A stretch of DNA of 64,000 nt, from NCBI RefSeq assembly GCF_002838065.1, contig NZ_PIZU01000017.1:1-64000 (forward strand). The letters run 5' to 3'. The stretch comes from Mycobacterium hubeiense. Its GTDB lineage: Bacteria > Actinomycetota > Actinomycetes > Mycobacteriales > Mycobacteriaceae. The notes below the pieces were generated by a model, which saw only the letters and a program-made list of their open reading frames with translations, ran no database searches and had not been told where the DNA came from. This document shows positions 49,156 to 57,977 of this stretch, in pieces (position 1 is the stretch's first letter; each line of letters begins with the position of its first letter). The translations under genes and the position numbers were made by a program.

Positions 49156-50826
49156 ATGAACCTCCGACGCTTGGCTGTGGCAACGCTGATCGCGGCTTTG
49201 ACCCTCTCGAGCTGCTCGCGCGGCACCGACGAACCCCCGCCCGCGGGGGGTGCCGCCGAGGTCGGCACCACCAACGACATCAATCCGCAGGATCCGGCGA
49301 CGCTGCAGAAGGGCGGCAACCTGCGGCTGGCGCTGACCGCGTTCCCGGCGAACTTCAACTCGCTGCACATCGACGGCAACGTCGCCGACGCCGCCTCGAT
49401 GCTGCGGGCGACGATGCCGCGCGCCTTCCACGTCGGCTCGGACGGGTCCACGTCCGTCAACACCGACTACTTCACCAGTGTCGAATTGACCGGCACCAAC
49501 CCGCAAGAGGTCACCTACACCATCAACCCGAAAGCCACCTGGACCGACGGCACGCCGATCACGTGGGAAGACATCGCCTCGCAGATCAACGCGACCAGCG
49601 GTAAGGACAAGGCGTTCGCGATCGCCAGCCCGAACGGGGCGGACCGGGTCGAATCGGTCACCCGCGGAGTGGACGACCGGCAGGCGATCGTGACGTTCGC
49701 CCAGCCGTATGCCGAATGGCAGGGCATGTTCGCCGGCAACACCATGCTGCTGCCCAAGAGCATGACCGCCAATCCCGACGTGTTCAACAAGGGACAACTC
49801 GACGGCCCTGGCCCGTCGGCCGGACCGTTCATGATCACGTCGCTGGACCGGACCGCGCAGCGAATCACGTTGACCCGCAACCCGAAATGGTGGGGTGCAC
49901 CGCCGCTGCTGGACAGCATCACCTATCTGGTGCTCGACGACGCCGCCCGCATCCCGGCATTGCAGAACAACACGATCGACGCCACCGGGGTGGCTTCGCT
50001 CGACGAGTTGACCATTGCCCGCAACACGCCGGGCATTTCGATCCGGCGTGCGCCCAGCCCGAGTTGGTATCACTTCACGTTCAACGGTGCGCCCGGCTCG
50101 ATCCTCGCGGACAAGGCGCTGCGGCAGGCGATCGCCAAGGGCATCGACCGGCAGGCCATCGCCAGCATCAGCCAGCGCGGGCTGGCCGACAATCCCGTGC
50201 CGCTGAACAACCACCTGTATGTCGCCGGGCAGGAGGGCTACCAGGACAACAGCGGTGTGGTCGCGTTCGATCCGGAGAAGGCCAAGCAGGAGCTCGATGC
50301 GTTGGGTTGGCGGCTCAACGGCCAGTTCCGTGAGAAGGACGGCCGCCAGCTGGTGGTGCGCGACGTGCTCTACGACGCGCAGACCACGCGGCAGGTCGGC
50401 CAGATCGCGCAGAACAGCCTGGCGCAGATAGGGGTGAAGCTCGAGCTGGACGCGAAGGCGGGCCCGGGTTTCTTCACCAATCACATCAACGTCGGAGATT
50501 TCGACATCGCCCAGTTCACGTGGGTGGGCGACGCGTTCTCGCTGTGCTGCATCAATCAGATCTACACCACTGGCGCGGAAAGCAATTTCGGCAAGATCAG
50601 CAGCCCGCAGATCGATGAGTTGGCCATGAAGACCATGGGCGAACTCGACCCAGCGAAGGCCCGCGAGATGGCCAACGAGGTCGACAAGCTGATCTGGGAG
50701 GAAGTGCACAGCTTGCCCTTGTTCCAGTCGGCGGGAAACCTCGCGGTGCGAAGCAATTTGGCGAACTTCGGGCCGGCGGGCATCGGCGACCTGGACTACA
50801 CCAAGATCGGCTTCATGAAGCCGTAG
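49156..50826 (+). CDS. oppA: peptide-binding lipoprotein OppA
   Basis: The 556-residue substrate-binding protein has a lipoprotein signal with lipobox LSSC (Cys20), then the SBP_bac_5 fold (VTYTINPKATWTDGTPITWEDI near the start; NKGQLDGPGPSAGPFMITSLD later). It delivers oligopeptides, or possibly glutathione as reported for Rv1280c, to OppBC. ATG 49156 begins the signal peptide; an in-frame ATG at 49090 overlaps the oppD stop but would place 22 extra residues before the signal. Confidence 0.93.
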   Translation: MNLRRLAVATLIAALTLSSCSRGTDEPPPAGGAAEVGTTNDINPQDPATLQKGGNLRLALTAFPANFNSLHIDGNVADAASMLRATMPRAFHVGSDGSTSVNTDYFTSVELTGTNPQEVTYTINPKATWTDGTPITWEDIASQINATSGKDKAFAIASPNGADRVESVTRGVDDRQAIVTFAQPYAEWQGMFAGNTMLLPKSMTANPDVFNKGQLDGPGPSAGPFMITSLDRTAQRITLTRNPKWWGAPPLLDSITYLVLDDAARIPALQNNTIDATGVASLDELTIARNTPGISIRRAPSPSWYHFTFNGAPGSILADKALRQAIAKGIDRQAIASISQRGLADNPVPLNNHLYVAGQEGYQDNSGVVAFDPEKAKQELDALGWRLNGQFREKDGRQLVVRDVLYDAQTTRQVGQIAQNSLAQIGVKLELDAKAGPGFFTNHINVGDFDIAQFTWVGDAFSLCCINQIYTTGAESNFGKISSPQIDELAMKTMGELDPAKAREMANEVDKLIWEEVHSLPLFQSAGNLAVRSNLANFGPAGIGDLDYTKIGFMKP

Positions 50827-50833
50827 CTATTGC

Positions 50834-50882
50834 GATTTCGGCGCGTTGGGTCGCGCTGAGCGCGACTGCGCACGCCGAAATC
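50834..50882. repeat. interspersed palindromic repeat family A, copy 3
   Basis: This 49 bp copy sits between convergent oppA and the GMC oxidoreductase gene and overlaps the latter's stop codon. The outer arms GATTTCGGCG/CGCCGAAATC and the inner GTCGCGCT-G-AGCGCGAC are exact. Confidence 0.75.
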
Positions 50883-52419
50883 ACTGCTGGCGGATCAGGT
50901 CGACGGCCTTCTCCCCGATCATCACCGCCGGGGCGTGAGTGTGCCCGCGGATGATCGTCGGCATGATCGACGCGTCGGCCACCCGCAGCCCCTCGACGCC
51001 GCGCACCCGTAGCTGCGGGTCGACGACGCTGGCGTCGTCGCGGCCCATTCGGCAGGTGCCGACGGGGTGATAAAGCGTGTGCGACAACGTATTCAGCGCC
51101 GTTTCGAGGGTTTCGTCGGTCAGCTCGCGAGCGCCGAGCGGACGGGCGATGGTGCCGATGACGTCCTTGAGCGCAGGCGACTTTGCGATGGTCGCGCACA
51201 TCCGCAGACCTGCCATCAGCGCAGCACGGTCCGCGCCCGCCTCGTCGGTGAGATAGCGCGGGTCGATAATCGGCTTGTCGCGCGGGTCGGCGGAGCGCAG
51301 TGCGATGGTGCCGCGGCTGTGCGGCTTCAGCAGGATCGGTCCCATCACGACCGCGTGCCCGGTGTACGGGTCGCCGATGCCCTCGTCGAAGAACGGCGCC
51401 GGGGCGAAGATCAGCTCGAGGTCGGGCAGGTCGAGATCCGGGCGGCTCTTGACGAAGCCATAGGCCTCACCGACGTTCGAGGTGAGCATGCCGCGACGAC
51501 GGACCAGGTAGTTGACCAGTTGCAGGGGCTTCTCGGCGGCGAAAAGCGTGTCGTGGGGCACGTCGAAGCCCAGCGGGACCACCAAGTGGTCGAGGAGATT
51601 GGCGCCGACCTCCGGTGAGTGTGCGACGACGTCGATGCCGTGCTCGGCGAGCTGATCGCGGTCCCCGACGCCGGACAGCATGAGCAGCTGCGGGCTGTTG
51701 ATCGCGCCACCGCACAGCACCACTTCGCGGCGGGCCGTGACCACCTGACGGGTGCCGTCTTGGGCGAATTCCACGCCTGCGGCGCGTGTTCCGTCGAACA
51801 CGACGCGCGTGGCCGTCGCCTCCGTCAGCAGCGTCAGATTCGGCCGGCGCAGTACCGGTTTGAGGTAGGCGTCGGCGGTGCTCCACCTCGAACCGCGGCG
51901 CTGGGTGACCCGGGTTTCGCAAAAGCCTTGGGGTTCAGCTTGGTTGGGGTCCTCGAGTGGGTAGCCACATTCGCGCACCGCAGTGAGCCACGCCGCCGTC
52001 GAGCTGCGCGGACTACGTTGACGTGAGATGACCAGCGGGCCGCTTTCGATGCGCCTGAAGTACTTCTCGACGTTGGCGTAGCTCCACTCGTCGCCGGCCA
52101 GCTCACCCCACTCGTCGTAGTCGGCGGCGAATCCGCGCACCCACATCATCGCGTTCATCGACGACGAACCGCCCAGCGTCTTGCCTCGCGGCCAATAAAT
52201 CTGACGTCCGTCGAGTTCCTTTTGCGGTTCGGTCAGATAGTCCCAGTCGACCGGACTCCGGAACAGCTTGGCGAATGCCGCGGGGATGTGGATGTATTTG
52301 TCCTTGTCCCGCGGGCCGGCCTCGAGCACCACGACCGCCAGCGACGGATCAGCGCTGAGCCGGGCGGCCACCACCGCCCCCGCAGAACCTGTTCCCACGA
52401 CTACGTAATCGGCGTCCAC
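50881..52419 (-). CDS. GMC-family FAD oxidoreductase (choline dehydrogenase-like)
   Basis: The 512-residue flavoenzyme begins [21 protein letters not shown], the dinucleotide-binding motif for FAD. GMC signatures [18 protein letters not shown] and [15 protein letters not shown] are present. The active-site His lies in [11 protein letters not shown], and the second in [13 protein letters not shown]. It oxidises an alcohol; M. tuberculosis Rv1279 is the equivalent and its substrate is not established. The start is GTG at 52419. Confidence 0.93.
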   Translation of the reverse strand: MDADYVVVGTGSAGAVVAARLSADPSLAVVVLEAGPRDKDKYIHIPAAFAKLFRSPVDWDYLTEPQKELDGRQIYWPRGKTLGGSSSMNAMMWVRGFAADYDEWGELAGDEWSYANVEKYFRRIESGPLVISRQRSPRSSTAAWLTAVRECGYPLEDPNQAEPQGFCETRVTQRRGSRWSTADAYLKPVLRRPNLTLLTEATATRVVFDGTRAAGVEFAQDGTRQVVTARREVVLCGGAINSPQLLMLSGVGDRDQLAEHGIDVVAHSPEVGANLLDHLVVPLGFDVPHDTLFAAEKPLQLVNYLVRRRGMLTSNVGEAYGFVKSRPDLDLPDLELIFAPAPFFDEGIGDPYTGHAVVMGPILLKPHSRGTIALRSADPRDKPIIDPRYLTDEAGADRAALMAGLRMCATIAKSPALKDVIGTIARPLGARELTDETLETALNTLSHTLYHPVGTCRMGRDDASVVDPQLRVRGVEGLRVADASIMPTIIRGHTHAPAVMIGEKAVDLIRQQ

Positions 52420-52469
52420 CCGCCGCAGTCTATGAGCCGGGCCGGTCGTGTGCGGTCAGTTCGCCTGGC

Positions 52470-52565
52470 CGAGTGTGCAATGACCGCGTCCAGCGTGCGC
52501 TCACTGTGCCGATCCTCGACAAATCCCGCAGCCTACGCACACTCGCCGCGGTCATTGCACACTCG
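52470..52565. repeat. palindromic element family E, copy 2 (perfect 19 bp inverted repeat)
   Basis: CGAGTGTGCAATGACCGCG (52470-52488) and its exact complement (52547-52565) flank a 58 nt loop that contains another CGCACACTCGC. It fills the gap between the GMC oxidoreductase start and the DUF1326 stop. It could terminate the DUF operon. The arms share GAGTGTGC with 40645-40703. Confidence 0.7.
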
Positions 52566-52585
52566 CCGCAGCGGTCAAGAGCGGC

Positions 52586-53212
52586 TCAGCCGTTCGACCA
52601 GTCGAACTCGTAGGAGATCCAGTTCGTGTCGGTGAAGTCGAGTCGCATGCCCTCGATCTCGACCTGGAACGAGCCGATCCCGCACTCGCCCTTCTTCCAG
52701 ATGAAGCCGTCCGGCAGCACGATCTGGGCTTGGTGCGGTTCGCCGGTCACCGGGTTTCTGAACGTGTCACCCGTTGCGCGCCCGACACCCTCGGCCGTCA
52801 TCGTGACCTGCACCCCGCTGCCGTCGAACTCGATCGGCGTCTTGACCAGACCTGCGACCTGGTACGTCGTGCCGAGTATGCCCCAGGGGTCGCCGCCGAG
52901 CCGGCCGGTATAGATCTGCGACAAGCACTCGATCTGCTCGTCGGTGGTCTGCGGTGCGACGATGAATGCCGCCTTGCCGTTGCCGTCGTGAATCGCCTTC
53001 GGCCAGTTGACGACCGCGATGGACTTGACGCCCGATAGGTCGACGTCGCCGCATCGCCCCTCGAAGATGTGGTTGCCTACCATCGCCTTACAGCTGCCGT
53101 CCGCCGACGTCGGAAACCCGTGGAAGTTGCAGCCGCACCCGGGCGCGCAGTTGCAGAACTCATACCCCCGGCCCTTGAGGTACCACCGGGTGCGCTGTTC
53201 GGTCGTTGTCAT
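52586..53212 (-). CDS. DUF1326 cysteine-rich protein
   Basis: The 208-residue protein belongs to DUF1326. Near its start is a dense cysteine cluster, CNCAPGCGCNFHG (Cys20, 22, 26 and 28), with further cysteines at 41, 54, 96 and 177, which suggests binding of a soft metal such as copper or zinc. The rest is predicted to be beta-rich. No function is established. The gene follows DUF2182 by 14 nt on the same strand, and the two families are commonly neighbours. Confidence 0.85.
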   Translation of the reverse strand: MTTTEQRTRWYLKGRGYEFCNCAPGCGCNFHGFPTSADGSCKAMVGNHIFEGRCGDVDLSGVKSIAVVNWPKAIHDGNGKAAFIVAPQTTDEQIECLSQIYTGRLGGDPWGILGTTYQVAGLVKTPIEFDGSGVQVTMTAEGVGRATGDTFRNPVTGEPHQAQIVLPDGFIWKKGECGIGSFQVEIEGMRLDFTDTNWISYEFDWSNG

Positions 53213-53226
53213 GGCGTGCCTTTCGA

Positions 53227-54030
53227 TCAGACGAGATGGGTAACGAATGCGGGGTGCACCAAAAGCGCGCCACCCAGAACCAGCAGCGCCACCCCGGTCA
53301 CGACGGCGAGCCGTTCGCCGAACGGCGCGACCTTCTCCAGAAGAATCAGCACCGCGAATATCAGCATCCATGCCAATTGCATTGCGCCGAAAGCTACTAG
53401 CAGGGCCATCAACATCCAGCAGCAGCCCACACAGAACACTCCGTGACGGCCCCCGGCCACGAACGCCCCGAGTGGACGGTCGAGGTGCTTGCCGTGGCGC
53501 AGGAAGAACGACAGCGGTGATCGACAGTGCCGCAAGCAGACTGACTTCAGCGGCGTGAGTTGGTACAGCCCGGCGCCGAGGGCCACCGCACCGGCGACGC
53601 GCCCGGCCCACGGACTGCCATCCATGAGCGGCTCGTGCAGGCGACTCCACGCAAAGAACGCGGGAATGCCGACGATGCTCCACAGCACGAGGTACCCGCC
53701 GACGAAGAACGCCACCGGTGCGGCCTGCCCGTTTGCGGCCGCTCGGCCGTAGAGACGAACCACAGGCACGACCGCGGGGAACATCATGGCGGCCATCATC
53801 GCCACCCACGCGACCAGGAACGCGATGAACGACATGGCGGGCTGCGGGTGCATCGGCATTCCCGGCATCTGGTCGCCGGCCATCCCGGCGCCCATGTCCT
53901 CCGCGCTGACGGCCGACCACCACCAGCCCAGACCGGCCAAAATCAGCAACGCTGCCGGCAGCCAGATGTCGCTTCTGCCCGCCGCTCTGCGAACTTCGCT
54001 CACGCTCACATCGGCCGTCCTCTCACCCAC
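53227..54030 (-). CDS. DUF2182 metal-binding membrane protein
   Basis: The 267-residue protein has about six membrane helices. Between helices 1 and 2 lies a Met- and His-rich loop (EDMGAGMAGDQMPGMPMHPQ, residues 45-62). The next helix has MMAAMMFP. Later motifs are KSVCLRHCRSP (Cys165, Cys169) and CVGCCWM (Cys200, 203, 204). These fit a copper or other soft-metal channel or chaperone, but this is inference. It forms an operon with the DUF1326 gene. Neither gene is at this place in M. tuberculosis. Confidence 0.85.
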   Translation of the reverse strand: MGERTADVSVSEVRRAAGRSDIWLPAALLILAGLGWWWSAVSAEDMGAGMAGDQMPGMPMHPQPAMSFIAFLVAWVAMMAAMMFPAVVPVVRLYGRAAANGQAAPVAFFVGGYLVLWSIVGIPAFFAWSRLHEPLMDGSPWAGRVAGAVALGAGLYQLTPLKSVCLRHCRSPLSFFLRHGKHLDRPLGAFVAGGRHGVFCVGCCWMLMALLVAFGAMQLAWMLIFAVLILLEKVAPFGERLAVVTGVALLVLGGALLVHPAFVTHLV

Positions 54031-54081
54031 TATGGCATCGGTCGGCGGCCCAGACGGAGGATTTGCCGGCGAGCGGTGATT

Positions 54082-56709
54082 TCAGGCGGTCAGTTCGATG
54101 TGGTGGGCGCCGGCGACGCTGGCGTAGCGCTGCGGGCTGCAGGTCAGCACGATGACCTGACCGTCGTCGCCGACGGCGTCGAACACCGCCCCCATCTTGG
54201 CCAGGCGGTCGGCGTCGGTGAAGCCCAGCGCGTCGTCGATGACCACCGGCACACTGTCCTGCGCGTCGACCAGCGCCGCCCCGGCGAGGCGCGCCACAAT
54301 GCCGAGTTGTTCCTTCGCCCCGCCCGACAGCGAGTCGTAGGGCACCGTGCGGCCCGACAGCGTGCGACTGCAGATGCGCAGCTCGCTGTCGATGTCGACT
54401 TCGAAGCTGTCGCCGAACACGATGCGGCCCAACCGTTCTAGTTCCGCGCGGAACGGATCGACGTAGCGCGACCGGGTCGCGTCGCGGTGCCTGGCCATCA
54501 CCGAACGCAGCATCTGTGCTGCGCGGGCGCGCCGGTGCACCCGCTGGTACTCCGCTTCGGCATGCTCGCGTTCGCTTTCGGCCGCATCCAGCTGGCCTTT
54601 GCGGCCTTCGGTGCCATACACCTTCAGCTGCGTGCTGACCTCCCGCAGCGCCTCGGCCACCTCGTCGTGCCGGCTGTCCAGGGAATCGGCGCGACGCACC
54701 GCGTCGTCGAGCGCCTTGGCCACGGTGTCGGGTGCGGTGCGGGCGAGTTCACCGCCCAGCTCTGCGACGCGGGTGGTGGCGCTCCTCGCGGCGTCGCCGT
54801 CCGCTTCGGCCTTGACGGCCAGCGCGTCATCGCTGACGGATTCACGTTGCAACGCCAGCCGTTGGCGCGCCACGGTCAATTCGGCGTGGGCGGCGCCCAC
54901 CTTCTCGCGCAGCACGCTCGCCGCCGTGGACTTCTCGGCCAGCCTCTTGCCCGCCGCGGCGGCGACCTTGCGGCAGGTCTCACAGTGCGCGACGGCCTGC
55001 TGGTGAGCCGCGGCCGCCGCGTCGAGTTCAGCGCGGGCGGCAGCGGTGTCCACGGCCGTATCCCACAGCCCCGCCTCGGTGGGCGCGCCGTCGCGCAGTT
55101 CGGCCAGCCGTGCCCGCAGCCCGTCGACGGTATCGTCACCGGTCAGCGCGTCGCGGGTGACCGTCAATCGGTCGCGGGCGGCGATGAGTTCGCGACGCCG
55201 CTGGTCCAGCTGGCGCGCGCCTTCGACGTCGTCGACACCGCCGGCGGCCAGCGCTTCGGCCAGAACCCCTTGAGCCACATCGAGTTTCGCCTGCATGTCC
55301 GAGGCGGGCAGGCCCGGCACCACCCGCGCAGTGAGCAGCCCCGGCACCTCGATCTCGGTGGGCGCGGTGGCGCTGGCCGACCAGCCGGCGCCGGCGTCGA
55401 GCACCACCGGCGCGCCCGCCACCCGCAGCTCGATGTCGGCGGCCGCGACGAGTTCGATCTGCGCCGACGCGGCCTGCACCTGGGCGGCAGCACGCTCGAC
55501 CGCCAGCGCCGCGGCTTCGATCGCCCGCATCGTCGTGTCGGTCAACGCGATTCCCGACAGCTCGCGCTCGATCCGATCCAGGTCGCGCTGCGCCGCGTCG
55601 ATTTTGGTCAGCCGTCCGGCCAGCCGATCGGCCTCGTCGCGGTCGGCCAGTAGGTGCACCGCGCGGCGGGCGGCGTCGACGCGAGCCTGGCTGGTCTCCA
55701 CCGCCGTACGCGCCGCGTCGGCCGCGGCGTCGGCTTCGTCCTGGACCTCACGCGCGGTCGCCTCCTCTTCGGCGGCCTCGGCTGCGGCGGCCTCGAGTTC
55801 GGCGATCGTGGCGGCGCGCTCGTCGATCTCCGCGCGCAGCCGGCGTCGTTCGGTGAGCGCGGTGACCGACGCGGCGTGCGTGGCGTCGGCCGCGGCGGCG
55901 ACCACCTCGGCCTCCTTCAGCTGTTGCGTCAGCGCGGCGACGGCCTCGGCGGCCGTGCGCGCGACCGTCAACTGGTGCCGGGCCTGCTCACGCTCGGCGG
56001 CCAGCCGGGCGAGATCCTCGGTGAGCGCGGCGTGGCGCCGCACCGCTTCGTCCACCTCGGCGACGGCCGCGGCGCAGCGGGCCACCTCCGCGTCGGCGTC
56101 GTGCAGCCGCTTGACCGCCGCGGCCCATTCGCCGGTGGGGCGGCCCGTCGGCGTGAAGTAGCGAAGGTACTCGGCGTCGATGCGGTCGATCAGCAAGGGC
56201 TCACTGCCGGAGAGTTGCACGGCCTCACCGGCGGCGACGTCGAGCGCCCGGGACAGCGCATCGGAGCCGGACAGATCGACCGGTGCGGTCGCCGCGGCCT
56301 GCAGCACCCGCTGGGCGCGCCACAGGTCGAGGTCGACGGTCTCGTCCAGCAATGCCCGCACCCGCTCGTGCGCCTCGTCGCCGCTGAGCTCTTCGCGGCG
56401 CGGGGCCAACACCGTCAGCTGCGTCTCGCACCGTTTGTGGAACCGCTTGTGGTAGATGAATCGATAAGGGCCGGTGGAGATTTCGGCAGTGATCTCGGCA
56501 CCCACATCGGCATGGGTGGGCTTGACCTGTTTGACCTCCTTCTTGGTGGACCGGTCCTTGGCCTCCAGCAGCAGGTCGAGCGCCTCGATCATCGACGACT
56601 TGCCGATCTCGTTGGCGCCGCTGACGACCACCACACCGCGATCGGGAAACTCGATCTCTCGGTGCGTGATGCCGCGATAGTTCGTCAGGATCAGCCGGTG
56701 CAGTCTCAC
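54082..56709 (-). CDS. SMC/SbcC-like coiled-coil ATPase
   Basis: The 875-residue ATPase has the split ABC head of Rad50/SbcC: Walker A GANEIGKSS at 31-39, and the signature LSGGAKEQ at 794-801 with Walker B PVVIDDALGF at 821-830. Long Ala/Glu/Arg-rich coiled coils span about 200-420 and 475-740. A globular insert at about 425-470 and a CETC motif at 576-579, which recalls a zinc hook, interrupt them. It corresponds to Rv1278 and its GTG start overlaps the metallophosphoesterase gene, so it probably acts in DNA end processing or surveillance. Confidence 0.88.
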   Translation of the reverse strand: MRLHRLILTNYRGITHREIEFPDRGVVVVSGANEIGKSSMIEALDLLLEAKDRSTKKEVKQVKPTHADVGAEITAEISTGPYRFIYHKRFHKRCETQLTVLAPRREELSGDEAHERVRALLDETVDLDLWRAQRVLQAAATAPVDLSGSDALSRALDVAAGEAVQLSGSEPLLIDRIDAEYLRYFTPTGRPTGEWAAAVKRLHDADAEVARCAAAVAEVDEAVRRHAALTEDLARLAAEREQARHQLTVARTAAEAVAALTQQLKEAEVVAAAADATHAASVTALTERRRLRAEIDERAATIAELEAAAAEAAEEEATAREVQDEADAAADAARTAVETSQARVDAARRAVHLLADRDEADRLAGRLTKIDAAQRDLDRIERELSGIALTDTTMRAIEAAALAVERAAAQVQAASAQIELVAAADIELRVAGAPVVLDAGAGWSASATAPTEIEVPGLLTARVVPGLPASDMQAKLDVAQGVLAEALAAGGVDDVEGARQLDQRRRELIAARDRLTVTRDALTGDDTVDGLRARLAELRDGAPTEAGLWDTAVDTAAARAELDAAAAAHQQAVAHCETCRKVAAAAGKRLAEKSTAASVLREKVGAAHAELTVARQRLALQRESVSDDALAVKAEADGDAARSATTRVAELGGELARTAPDTVAKALDDAVRRADSLDSRHDEVAEALREVSTQLKVYGTEGRKGQLDAAESEREHAEAEYQRVHRRARAAQMLRSVMARHRDATRSRYVDPFRAELERLGRIVFGDSFEVDIDSELRICSRTLSGRTVPYDSLSGGAKEQLGIVARLAGAALVDAQDSVPVVIDDALGFTDADRLAKMGAVFDAVGDDGQVIVLTCSPQRYASVAGAHHIELTA

Positions 56710-57854
56710 GCGGCACCCCGGTCCACGAGGCGCAACAGCAATGCCAGCGCCGCCCGGGCGTCGTCGCCCTGCTCGCCCTCTTCCCTTGCGGCGGCAACCA
56801 ATTCATCGACCGCGGCGGCCGCGAATCCGCCGATGCCGAGATCGTCGAACTCACCGTCGGCGGGAAGCACCGCGATATCGCTGTGCCGCTCCCAAACGGT
56901 GAGTGCCGCGAACACCCGGGCATAGCGGTCCAAGCACGCGTCGAGCGCGGCCTTGTCGGTGATGGTCAGCGAACCGCTCAACGCGAGCCGCACCACGGTG
57001 CGCTCTTTGTCGGCCATGAGGTCGAGGTTGATGTCGAGGTCGGCCACGTCGCGGCCGCTGTCCACTTCACGACGCAGTGTCACAAACCGCCACCGGCCGA
57101 CCCGCCGCGGCTCGACCCGCACCGGCCTACTCGGATCGTTCTCGTCGATGTCGACCAGCAGCACGTGCCCGGGGTCGGGTTCGACGTCGTCGTAGTTGGT
57201 GACCTCTGGTGAGCCCGAATACCAGACCCGCCCCGTCGACCCGACCTCGGTGCGAGAGTGCTTGTCCCCCAACGCCACATAGTGCACGGCACCGCGGGCC
57301 AGCGCGTCCTCCACCGCGGCCAGCCGGATCAGCGACAGCTTGTTCTTGTCGGGATCCAGCACGTCGACGCCGCCGTGGCCGACGACGATGCGGGTGACCC
57401 CGTCGGCGGGCAAGCCGTCGAGCACGTCGGCGACCAGATCGGTCGTCGGCGCCTTGGAGCGCCACGGCGCGGCGACGAGCTGCAGACCAGGGCGCACCTC
57501 GTGCACGCCGGCCGTGTCGAGAACCCTGACGTTGTCGGGGCATTCGGCGGTGAACAGCGCGCTGGTGTAGACCGATGATGCGTCCAGCGGATCGTGATTG
57601 CCGGGCAGCAAGTACACCGGAATCCCGATGGCGCGCATGGCTTCCAGTGCCTGGCTGACGTCACGCGGGGCGAGCTGGTTGTGTTCGAAGACGTCACCGG
57701 CGACGACGACGAACTCCGCGCCCGCCTCCGCGGCCAGCGTCCCCAGGCCCGCGACGGCATCGCGGCGAGCGGCCGAATAGCGCGGCTGCGCCTCACCGTT
57801 GAGGAAGTGACGGGTCATGCCGAGCTGCCAGTCGGCGGTGTGCACAAATCGCAT
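56706..57854 (-). CDS. SbcD/Mre11-like metallophosphoesterase
   Basis: The 382-residue protein has all the motifs of the Mre11/SbcD nuclease family: HTADWQLG (5-12), VVAGDVFEHN (50-59), LPGNHDP (83-89), VVGHGGVD and ALGDKHSR. It likely forms a complex with the SMC-like protein encoded directly downstream (4 nt overlap). A strong GGAAGGAGG site precedes ATG 57854. It matches Rv1277. This is a second SbcCD-like system if canonical SbcCD genes exist elsewhere in the genome. Confidence 0.9.
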   Translation of the reverse strand: MRFVHTADWQLGMTRHFLNGEAQPRYSAARRDAVAGLGTLAAEAGAEFVVVAGDVFEHNQLAPRDVSQALEAMRAIGIPVYLLPGNHDPLDASSVYTSALFTAECPDNVRVLDTAGVHEVRPGLQLVAAPWRSKAPTTDLVADVLDGLPADGVTRIVVGHGGVDVLDPDKNKLSLIRLAAVEDALARGAVHYVALGDKHSRTEVGSTGRVWYSGSPEVTNYDDVEPDPGHVLLVDIDENDPSRPVRVEPRRVGRWRFVTLRREVDSGRDVADLDINLDLMADKERTVVRLALSGSLTITDKAALDACLDRYARVFAALTVWERHSDIAVLPADGEFDDLGIGGFAAAAVDELVAAAREEGEQGDDARAALALLLRLVDRGAA

Positions 57855-57977
57855 CTCGGCCCCTCCTTCCCGCTGCTCGATGCCGTTTCTGCGTCAGGCA
57901 AGGCGAGTGTAGGTCGGGCCTCCGACAAGTCGGGGGACCTCGATCGGCATGTGCGTCAGCAAACACCTTAGACAGCC

